Source: Pseudooceanicola antarcticus
Lineage (GTDB): Bacteria > Pseudomonadota > Alphaproteobacteria > Rhodobacterales > Rhodobacteraceae
Length of the DNA: 64,000 nucleotides
Assembly: GCF_900215355.1 (NCBI RefSeq)
Contig: NZ_OBEA01000003.1
Location: 534,755 to 598,754 of the forward strand
Direction: 5' to 3'
The notes beneath the pieces are model-generated. The model worked only from the letters and a program-made list of their open reading frames with translations, did no database searches and had not been told where the DNA came from. This document shows, one piece after another, positions 57,513-64,000 of this stretch. The stretch's first letter is position 1. Each line of letters opens with the position of its first letter. A program made the translations under genes and the position numbers.

Positions 57513-57541
57513 TTGCACAGGCTTTGCACACGCTTTGCACA
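57513..57541 (+). repeat. three 11-bp iterons before the integrase
   Basis: TTGCACA occurs at 57513, 57524 and 57535, an exact 11-bp period, ending 12 bp before the integrase start. The spacing of one helical turn suggests a protein-binding array: integrase arm sites or an autorepressor site. Confidence 0.6.
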
Positions 57542-57552
57542 AAGGGGGTCGG

Positions 57553-57975
57553 ATGTCTGAAATTCGTGTCGAAGGTGCGAAGCTCATTGGCGAGACTTGG
57601 CACTATCACAAGAGAATCCCGAAACGGTTGCGGGAGGCCTTCGGCCTGCCTGAATTCAAGCGCGGGACCATGAGGACGAAAGACCCAGACGAAGCCCGAC
57701 GACTGGCGCGGGCGATGCTCGCGGAGTTGGACCAAATGGCCCGCCAGCTCGACTCGGTGTCCGCACGGGTGGGGGTATTTGCTGACCTCTCGAACAAGGA
57801 GCAAGCTGCGCTTCTTGACGAGGTAGAGGCGAACGTGAAGACCCTGCCAATCGAACAGCGGCAGGCGATCCGCAAGGCAGGGGGGGTATTCGAGGCCGGT
57901 AGGAAGATGCGCGAGCATGAGGTGCAGGCGGCGTTCCTTCGCGCTGCTGATCGACACGTAAATCATCACGCATAG
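57553..57975 (+). pseudogene. truncated tyrosine-recombinase (phage integrase) N-terminus
   Basis: This 140-residue open frame starts after the tRNA and reads like the N-terminal part of a site-specific integrase: LIGETWHYHKRIPKRLREAF (the strand that binds arm-type DNA) and DPDEARRLARAMLAELDQM, followed by helical core-binding-like sequence. The catalytic domain with R-H-R-Y is absent. A TAG at 57973 ends it, and the same frame then continues open for 67 more codons. Position after a tRNA supports an integrase of this island, now broken. Confidence 0.7.
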
Positions 57976-58179
57976 GCAGAGCTACCCGACACACGTGGGC
58001 GTGGAAACCCGTCAGGGCTTTTCAAGACAGATGACACTCGCTTTGAGTGGGCTGACGCTTGCTACGACGAAGGCTGGGATAGCGAAGGCGTGAAGCGCGG
58101 AGACATCAACTATCGCAGCGCTTCGCGCCTTTGCGTTAGGCGCACTTCGCCGGTCTCTGGGACCCGGCGAAAGTACTAG
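57976..58179 (+). pseudogene. in-frame coding remnant after the integrase stop
   Basis: Directly after the TAG the same frame stays open for 67 codons until TAG at 58177. The central part, GLFKTDDTRFEWADACYDEG then WDSEGVKRGDI, has the look of genuine protein sequence; no start codon with ribosome site is seen. It may be a piece of a separate lost gene joined by deletion. I do not recognise the family. Confidence 0.4.
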
Positions 58180-58248
58180 CTTTCAAACACCCCAGAAATT
58201 TGATCGTCAGCAAAATTCTGATAGAATTGCCCTCGGGTCTTAGGTCTC

Positions 58249-58430
58249 AGGAGGGTAAGCTAGTGCGGAAGCCGACACAATCTGATGATCAGCCAGGCGG
58301 CCAGCCAAGCAACCTGATGGAGCGCATTGCGTCAGTGCAGCTACGTGCGCGAGCGATATCAACTGAGGCGACTCTGAGCGAGGCTGAGTTAAAAGCTTTC
58401 ATGGATGAACAGTGGGCTGAAAACAGCTAG
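58249..58430 (+). CDS. small hypothetical protein with strong ribosome site
   Basis: A GTG at 58263 follows AGGAGG (58249-58254) by 8 bp and opens a 55-residue frame (to TAG at 58430) with sequence NLMERIASVQLRARAISTEA and a helical acidic end. TTGATC (58200) and TAGAAT (58222) with 16 bp between them could be its promoter. Coordinates here include the ribosome site; coding is 58263-58430. Function is unknown. Confidence 0.55.
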
Positions 58431-58848
58431 GGGACTTCACGCGGCATACTCCAGCTCGAGACTGTTGGTACAATCTGCGGTTCGCTCTGTTCGGCGACTT
58501 AACTCAAGTTCAAATTGACATAGGCAGCCTACGCTGTGCGGCGGGAGCGGTTGTTGTGACATTCCACAGAGTTTCGGTCAGATACCGTCAATTCAAGCAT
58601 CAAGCGCCGAAGGACCGGCACCAGTTCCCTGAGCCACGCACGAGCCTGGCATCGCCACGACGGGCGGGAAGCCGACATTAGCTGCAGGCGCGAAAGCGCC
58701 TCGAGTTTTCCGTGGAAGCGGACTTTCAGCCTCCCTTTCATTACGGGAGACGGCAGCAGGCCACGCAAAGGCACTTAACTTTTTGGAAAATGAACCCGCA
58801 GAACTACGCAGGAAATGCCTACCGCTTACGTCGTTGGCGCGATTTTCT
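58431..58848. other. gene-free stretch in the island
   Basis: No gene is supportable in these 418 bp. A minus-strand frame at 58529-58774 is open (81 codons, Arg/Leu/Ser-rich) but has neither a ribosome site nor recognisable protein character. The segment looks like scar DNA between inserted modules. Confidence 0.5.
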
Positions 58849-61002
58849 TCATTTGGACTTGTACCGCTCCCTCATTTCCTTGTCGAGCTTGACCATGTCG
58901 AGGACGTATGAGGAGAAGGCAAGCTCCCGGGATCCGATCGAGTAGTGCCAGGATCGGGCATCAAGCGCCGCCAACTGGTCGGAAGCGATGGACTTTGGGC
59001 CAAGATATGTGGTGAGGTCGGCAGTCTGAAAATCGGGCCCGATCCAGAATGACAAACTTTCCTCTTCCGGCCCTTTTCTCGCGGTGATGCACCCGTTTGT
59101 CAGCACATTGATCAGTTCGTGCGCTTGCCGGATCGGGTGCCCGTTGAGACTGGCTCCGTGGAACACCCGGTTTGCAATGACAATGCCGGTATGAACAACG
59201 CATTTTGAATTTTCCTTCCAGCCAAGTCTTTCGAATAGCTTTGACTGGTTCGCGGGGTCCGCAAAAATGTCTTGCCGTATGTCGAGTTGCTTCCCGGCCT
59301 TGCGGATATGGTCCCAACTGTTTCGCGCCTCATGCACAGACACAGGGTGATAAGCATTCTTGCATTCGAGAAGGATGAGCACATCATCGCGTCTTGCGAC
59401 GATATCCAGTTCCAGTTTTTGCCCGGCGATCTTCGACTTCAAGTCGCTTTCGACCTCGAACCCAGCGGAGCGGAGCGCGTCGGCGACAGAGTGAACCATG
59501 AGGTCCTTCGAACCGATCGCTGCCGACCGGAAGCCGTTGGCGACAATGGTGTTGCGGACGAGGTTGGAGACCGCCACAACATGCGGGGCGATCATGTAGT
59601 AGCCGCCGACGTCTACAAATGGACGGTATTGGAGATCGAGATGCCCATCTCCAGGAACCATCTTTAATAGCTCGATAACTTCACGCGCCTTATCCTCGGT
59701 GCCAAGGATTAGCTGCATCTGCTCAACCATCGCCTCGTGCGAAATAGCCAAGAGTGTCGAGGTCAGCGTCAACTCTTCGCGCTCGACTGCGTTTGAGATA
59801 TCTGCCAGCCGACGCTGGTACGCGCAGCTAATGAAGTTGAAGTAGCGCTGCGTCTTGAGGACGTCCAGCGATGAGATTCGGTCTGTGATGGGGAAGACAA
59901 GGTCATCGAACGTTCCGAAGTGGTCGACGTCCAGTTCCATGAGCATCTGGATCTCATCGCGAAACAGCTCATCGGTTGCGAACCAGGCATCGAAGACTAC
60001 CGGGATTGCAGGCATCAGCAGAACGAAGCGTCTTACGGGATGATCTTTAATCTCAAGCAGATTGTCGAAGCTGCCGCGGTCAAACCCCGTGTCTATCAGC
60101 GTTCGAATAGAAATTGGCTGATCTGCTTCCTGCAAGTGGAACTGCCGAATAAAAGCTTGGATTCGCTGCTGTATGAAGCCAAGGCGAACCGCACGCTCGA
60201 CGTCCGGATCAATTGAGGAGATCGTGACCTCCTCCTCTTTGCGGTCCGCACGGTATGGCAACCCATCGATGAGTTGCTCCGCCTCCCTGAATTTCGCCAG
60301 ACGAATTGCGGCTACCAACAGTCGTTCATAGACGAGCGCATTTTTTCCCGCGGCATCGGTGTCCACATGTGCGAAGGACATACCATCGACCGGGAACATC
60401 GACGCATAGATATGTAATATGAACGATGCTGCCTCAGCGTACTCCTCGGAAGAGTAACGCCTACTATCTAACGAACTGGATTCGTGGTCCTTAATCCATT
60501 CACGATAGAAAAGATTGTTGATCAATACGAAGACAGTTTTCAGCACCACCGAACGGTGCGCCCTCACCTTCATTTCGATTTCTTTTTTCAGCGTTCGGGC
60601 GTTTCCTGCGACGCACGTCAGCGCCTCGACTGACTCGAGGTAAGCGATCCGATCAGGCGACATGGCGAAAACGTCACGGACGCCGAGTACCGCCTTAGCG
60701 ATCCTGCCAATCAGGGAACCTCTGTATTCGTATCGCGACGCGCGGAGCACGCCATTGCGCCGCATACAGGAAATGGCATGGTCGGGTTCAAGGAAGATCA
60801 TCGCCATAGCAGTCGCTATCGCTTCACGCGGCCGATTTTCAGCTAGGTGCTCCGCGAGCACAGATACATGCGCCTTTACGTCTGTCGAAAGCGCCTTTGT
60901 CACTGGAGGTCTCTCCTCCTTTCGGAGCAGGGATACCATGGAGGTTTGTGTCTTGGCAGAAAGCAAGCTGCCGATGAGGTCGGAGACTAACGACGTCTGC
61001 AT
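58849..61002 (-). CDS. large protein with C-terminal PD-(D/E)xK nuclease motif
   Basis: A 717-residue protein of island composition. The first 500 residues are largely helical with no recognised domain. Residues about 510-600 carry a restriction-endonuclease-like core: LELDIVARRDDVLILLECKN, with Asp533 and Glu546-Cys-Lys548 in the D-x12-ExK spacing, preceded by a helix ADALRSAGFEVESDL. This fits a Mg2+-dependent nuclease. The rest could recognise a target or partner. The ATG at 61002 is preceded by a GTG that could also start. A defence role is inferred from the setting only. About 290 bp (61006-61298) upstream hold no clear gene. Confidence 0.75.
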   Translation of the reverse strand: MQTSLVSDLIGSLLSAKTQTSMVSLLRKEERPPVTKALSTDVKAHVSVLAEHLAENRPREAIATAMAMIFLEPDHAISCMRRNGVLRASRYEYRGSLIGRIAKAVLGVRDVFAMSPDRIAYLESVEALTCVAGNARTLKKEIEMKVRAHRSVVLKTVFVLINNLFYREWIKDHESSSLDSRRYSSEEYAEAASFILHIYASMFPVDGMSFAHVDTDAAGKNALVYERLLVAAIRLAKFREAEQLIDGLPYRADRKEEEVTISSIDPDVERAVRLGFIQQRIQAFIRQFHLQEADQPISIRTLIDTGFDRGSFDNLLEIKDHPVRRFVLLMPAIPVVFDAWFATDELFRDEIQMLMELDVDHFGTFDDLVFPITDRISSLDVLKTQRYFNFISCAYQRRLADISNAVEREELTLTSTLLAISHEAMVEQMQLILGTEDKAREVIELLKMVPGDGHLDLQYRPFVDVGGYYMIAPHVVAVSNLVRNTIVANGFRSAAIGSKDLMVHSVADALRSAGFEVESDLKSKIAGQKLELDIVARRDDVLILLECKNAYHPVSVHEARNSWDHIRKAGKQLDIRQDIFADPANQSKLFERLGWKENSKCVVHTGIVIANRVFHGASLNGHPIRQAHELINVLTNGCITARKGPEEESLSFWIGPDFQTADLTTYLGPKSIASDQLAALDARSWHYSIGSRELAFSSYVLDMVKLDKEMRERYKSK

Positions 61003-61298
61003 CACATTATGCTCTTTTTGTATTGGGCACCGTCGCAGACAGTATGATGTGTGAGTCTATCGCTCACTAGACCCGTCCGTATATTTCGCCCAGACAGTCT
61101 TCTGAATGAGCGCCTGCAACCATGTAGTTGCCTGGCAACGGATCGATAGCTGCTCCACCAGTCGTGGAGCAGGACGAAACGGCGCCTTTCAAGGCTGGCG
61201 TAGAGCTGTCGAGTGACCGAGAGTAAGGAGAAAAGCGGAGGTCGCTGTGGAGGTGGTCGAAAGGCAGCAGAGGGTGGCCTAGCCCTTTGGAGGGAGTG

Positions 61299-61628
61299 CT
61301 ACCTACCAAGCCCTTTCGGCGAAAACGTCAAGTTGCAGACGTGGCTTGCGCTGTATCCGATGCTAAAGCTTCCAATCAGTGAGTTGATTTCTGTTCCCAT
61401 GGCAAGTCCTCCTATGATTGACATCGGCCCAATGCCGAAAGTTCCAAATGCGTAGAGGATGCCGGTCGCCAGAAGCAAAACAGCAATTATTGACTTAAGA
61501 GCATGACGTTTCCCACACGGCGTTTCCGCCGAAAGAACTCGAGACCCTGATATGAGTTCTAAAGTATCGTTTTTCAAGTGCCTTCCTGAATGACCGCTTT
61601 GGCAAAGCTGCACTGCGGCGCGTTTCAT
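61299..61628 (-). CDS. possible small membrane protein
   Basis: This frame encodes about 109 residues with one or two hydrophobic segments (SIIAVLLLATGILYAFGTFG, IGPMSIIGGLAMG). No good ribosome site precedes the ATG at 61628. The Gly/Ile pattern is compatible with a membrane helix pair, so it may be real, for example a toxin-like or pore-like small protein, but it could be chance. Confidence 0.35.
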   Translation of the reverse strand: MKRAAVQLCQSGHSGRHLKNDTLELISGSRVLSAETPCGKRHALKSIIAVLLLATGILYAFGTFGIGPMSIIGGLAMGTEINSLIGSFSIGYSASHVCNLTFSPKGLGR

Positions 61629-61657
61629 GCTCAAGTACGTCCAGTCAGGGCCGAGAT

Positions 61658-62518
61658 CTACTTAGACGAGGACCTAAGCGCTTCCAAGACATCAATGTCT
61701 CCGGCGAGGAACTGTGCTACCTCAAGGCCCGTCCTCATCTCAGAAGCTGCCCCTTCAGGATTTTTTACCTTTGGAAGGTTGGTAACTCTCCGGAACTCGG
61801 TGTCCAGTCCAAGCGTGTTGTGTCGCCACATAATCCCGTTTTCACCACTGGGCCATGCGCAGGTCGGGTCCAAGAGTAAGGCGGTGTCGAGATAGAAATT
61901 CGAACCGGGAAGCCCCCCGCCGCTTCCAGAGCTTTCGGCAACATATGCCTTTGTGAAAGCGAAGTTTGCCTGAAGTTGAGGCACGACGTCAAAGGACGGT
62001 CTTGCAGTGGACGCTTCCCGTATTGCTTGCTCAGCGCTCATTTGTCCTTCACGGAAACGGTGAAGGATGGAGTTCACCTTGCTATGGTCGCTTTCGGTCT
62101 TGGCCCTTCGTCCTCTCATCCGGAAGCCACATGCAACGACCATTCTAATCCCCGGATCACCACGCCTGGCCTCAAGGGCGTTGATCGCATTAAACAATTC
62201 CCAGCTTTTTTCCAAAAATTCGTGACCGTTGGAACGGCTCCGCAACGACAGGTCACGGAAGGCTGCGACGCCGTCATTTATAACCAGACTCGGAAAATGT
62301 CGGCTGCTGTGTTCTGCCACGATGCGATGAAACTCGCGCATTCGACTAATGCTGGATTTCGCGCGTTCATCCATGGGATTGAAGGCTGCTTCGGCGATTT
62401 TGCCTCCGTAGCCGAGGAGATCTCCCCACGCCACAATCGAGACTTGAAACGGGAACCTTGTGCCCTGACTCACGGGCGGGTTGTTTTTGGGAGTTTTCGG
62501 GATCTTGCGCCTCACCAA
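61658..62518 (-). CDS. uncharacterised protein with nucleotidyl-cyclase-like pattern
   Basis: A 286-residue soluble protein. VSIVAWGDLLGYGG (Asp33), then PSLVINDGVAAFRDL (Asp82), then IRMVVACGFRMRG (Gly131), then ANFAFTKAYVAESSGSGGG follow the order strand-Asp, strand-Asp-Gly, strand-Gly seen in cyclase/GGDEF-related folds and in a widespread group of unnamed proteins. Catalysis is not shown. The start is TTG at 62518 (8 bp after GAGAGG) or GTG at 62515. It is in the island, divergent from the protease-like gene. Confidence 0.65.
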   Translation of the reverse strand: MVRRKIPKTPKNNPPVSQGTRFPFQVSIVAWGDLLGYGGKIAEAAFNPMDERAKSSISRMREFHRIVAEHSSRHFPSLVINDGVAAFRDLSLRSRSNGHEFLEKSWELFNAINALEARRGDPGIRMVVACGFRMRGRRAKTESDHSKVNSILHRFREGQMSAEQAIREASTARPSFDVVPQLQANFAFTKAYVAESSGSGGGLPGSNFYLDTALLLDPTCAWPSGENGIMWRHNTLGLDTEFRRVTNLPKVKNPEGAASEMRTGLEVAQFLAGDIDVLEALRSSSK

Positions 62519-62723
62519 TCGTGAAACCTCTCTGTGGTAATGGCTGGACCTTAGGCGAGAACTTGAAGGTCCGCTATGGGAGGCCGCGGCCCTACGGTCA
62601 GAAAAATTGCGAACGGCAGGTCAGGGCCGCGAATGCCGAGCCGATCATCATGGAGGCAGGTCCTGGCTGCGGCGGCGGCGCATGACCGGTTCGAGCACTT
62701 AAGATGCCGGCCAATCTCGTCAA

Positions 62724-63566
62724 GTGACTCCGGATGTAAAGTGTGGCATCGAAAGCAAGGAAGTGCGGCTAGTGAAGCTGCTGTGGGGGCGTGGGAATTG
62801 CAGAGTGTTAATTGAAACACTGGACACCGCCGTCTCCGTAAACGGCCTATACGTGCTCGCGCGTGACGTGCAGCGTATACTTGGCCAGTATAGCTTCAAT
62901 CTTTTCGTCTGGACACACGACGAGACCTTTCGTGTCTCCTTGCTTGGCTCGGCGACGCCATTAATCTATCGAGATCAATATCTTGTGCTCTGCACAGGCC
63001 ACCAGATCAAGGGTGTTGACCCCGAAGACATCAGTATGCTCACGGAGGACGGTGAATTTGCTGTGACATCGTCTGGTTACACAGCATTGCGTAGCGGCGC
63101 CGAAGGTATGCTGCATGACTTGCAGGACATCGTAATCTTCAACTTCAATGACGCATGCGAAGAGCATCCAGCCCTCCGGCAGAGGTTCTTCAAAGTTGGG
63201 GAGTTTCCGCCGGATTGTATGAGCGATGCTATAGTCGCGGTGCTAAACTACGGGTATCCCTCGAAGGACCAGCTATACGAGCTCCATGACAAGAACCACA
63301 TTGGATCGCGCCGCCGCGCAACGACATTGAAAGCCCACCGTCAGCCGCCGGATGAGACGTTGCTCCACCTAAAGCCACTGCAGAAGTTGACGTTCAGTCC
63401 TGATGGGCTCAGCGGAGGGCCGAACTTCGTCATCCAACGATCAGGTAAGGATTTCGTCGCATATTTCGCAGGTGTCACTGTGCGGGCAGGAGCGGAGGAT
63501 CTCTACATGGTTAAGAGTGGTTGCATTAAAGGCCTCTTGGATACAGCGATTGACGTCCGCTCATGA
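62724..63566 (+). CDS. chymotrypsin-like serine protease of the island
   Basis: A 280-residue protein with a likely trypsin-fold triad: LVLCTGHQIKG (His93, the TAAH equivalent), HDLQDIVIFNF (Asp135), FSPDGLSGGPNFV (Ser230 in GxSGGP). No signal peptide, so it should act in the cytoplasm, unlike HtrA proteases. The N-terminus is uncertain; a GTG at 62763 follows AAGGAA and may be the true start. Cytoplasmic trypsin-like domains occur in several defence systems, so this is a plausible effector, as inference. Confidence 0.7.
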   Translation: MTPDVKCGIESKEVRLVKLLWGRGNCRVLIETLDTAVSVNGLYVLARDVQRILGQYSFNLFVWTHDETFRVSLLGSATPLIYRDQYLVLCTGHQIKGVDPEDISMLTEDGEFAVTSSGYTALRSGAEGMLHDLQDIVIFNFNDACEEHPALRQRFFKVGEFPPDCMSDAIVAVLNYGYPSKDQLYELHDKNHIGSRRRATTLKAHRQPPDETLLHLKPLQKLTFSPDGLSGGPNFVIQRSGKDFVAYFAGVTVRAGAEDLYMVKSGCIKGLLDTAIDVRS

Positions 63567-63934
63567 TCGTTTGGGGACATCTTTCAATTAGATTGGCAAT
63601 TCCGTGCTCCAATTTCATCAAGCCTTCCAAGGTCAAGTTCTTGGGTGGTAGCCAAGTCCACTAGGTCCAGCACTACCGACCTCCCGCCGCTTGTCAGTGT
63701 TGCGCGGTGCGGTGTTTGACCGGTTTGGGGAAGCCGCACTGCAGCGACAAGCCTTCGGTGAAGGTCGGCTCTGGGCCGGAAGTGTGATCGAGTGCGGCCT
63801 TGGTCGCTAGACTTTCGCCACTGTGCCGCACATGCTCGCTTCGAGTCCATGCTGGTCATTGATCTAGTCATGAATCCATAGGACACTTCGGTTTTCTCTG
63901 CCGCATGACGTGCTCCCCGTAGTGTCCGCGTTTT
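63567..63934. other. gene-free stretch before the IS element
   Basis: No gene is supportable. A minus-strand frame (63584-63886, 100 codons) is open but has an Arg-rich, unconvincing product and no ribosome site. The boundary of the IS element probably lies just after 63900, but its terminal inverted repeat cannot be fixed with one end only. Confidence 0.45.
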
Positions 63935-64000
63935 TTAGTTCGCTCTGTTCAGGGTTTGGTCCTCTACTGACCGTTGGTGATACTCCCACGGGGTGAGCCC
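63935..64000 (-). mobile_element. C-terminal end of an IS3-family transposase (OrfB), runs out of window
   Basis: Read on the minus strand from the edge of the window, the sequence translates GLTPWEYHQRS, then VEDQTLNRAN and a stop (TAA at 63935). The GLTPxEY and LNRAN ends are typical of IS3-family integrase-core transposases. The rest of the element lies beyond the window, so whether it is intact is unknown. Confidence 0.7.

Noticed and set aside
58529..58774. 81-codon minus-strand frame in the island
   Set aside because: No ribosome site, Arg/Leu/Ser-rich product, and no recognisable protein character.
63584..63886. 100-codon minus-strand frame next to the IS3 end
   Set aside because: Same reasons; probably scar DNA.
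57405..64000. Search for a second copy of the tRNA-Leu 3' end (right attachment site)
   Set aside because: No copy longer than a few bases seen before the window ends, so the right boundary must lie outside.

Overview
The window is chromosomal DNA of an alphaproteobacterium, most likely a marine Rhodobacterales (Roseobacter-group) species. This rests on very GC-rich coding DNA, tightly packed operons with ATGA stop/start overlaps, and typical gene sets: yciB beside an EamA transporter, the split glycyl-tRNA synthetase genes with a small membrane gene next to them, folB-folP, aa3 oxidase subunit I preceded by an FnrL-type box, TRAP transporters, and a SAM-II riboswitch before metZ. I cannot name the species.

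Layout. 1-9 kb: exporter/yciB, a secreted hypothetical protein, a phosphoesterase, an LLM flavin oxidoreductase, a GST, an alpha/beta hydrolase, metZ under a SAM-II riboswitch plus terminator, and zinc-independent folE2. 9-16.6 kb: a urease locus (ureD, ureA, a 36-residue ORF, ureB, an Ala/Pro/Lys-repeat protein, ureC, a secreted protein, a DUF1127 protein, ureE with a huge His tail, ureF, ureG). 16.6-32.4 kb: trkH, cysG, a protease-fold protein lacking its catalytic residues, glyQ/glyS, a PPDK-like protein, a cell-wall hydrolase, and folB/folP. 32.4-42.3 kb: what looks like one regulated catabolic locus. It holds an IclR regulator, a TRAP transporter, a glutamine-synthetase-like ligase, a tautomerase, an oxygenase whose Rieske cluster sits on a separate small protein, and an adrenodoxin-reductase-type flavoprotein with a flavodoxin. 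42.4-57.2 kb: housekeeping genes (ilvC with two Lrp regulators, a UbiH-type hydroxylase, a HAD phosphatase, a glycosyltransferase, carA, yqeY, ctaD, cytochrome c, lipB, a peptidoglycan-binding protein).

57.3-64 kb: a genomic island. It starts at tRNA-Leu(GAG), followed by three 11-bp iterons and an integrase gene cut short by a stop. Base composition is visibly lower in GC. It carries a large protein with a PD-(D/E)xK nuclease motif, a protein whose sequence pattern recalls nucleotidyl cyclase folds, a chymotrypsin-like protease with an apparently intact triad, and the end of an IS3-family transposase running out of the window. This set resembles uncharacterised defence cargo.

The most interesting items are the split Rieske oxygenase with its own electron chain and shared IclR-type operator motifs (33.3 and 40.45 kb), and the tRNA-Leu island. 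No searches were run; all family assignments are by recognition of motifs.
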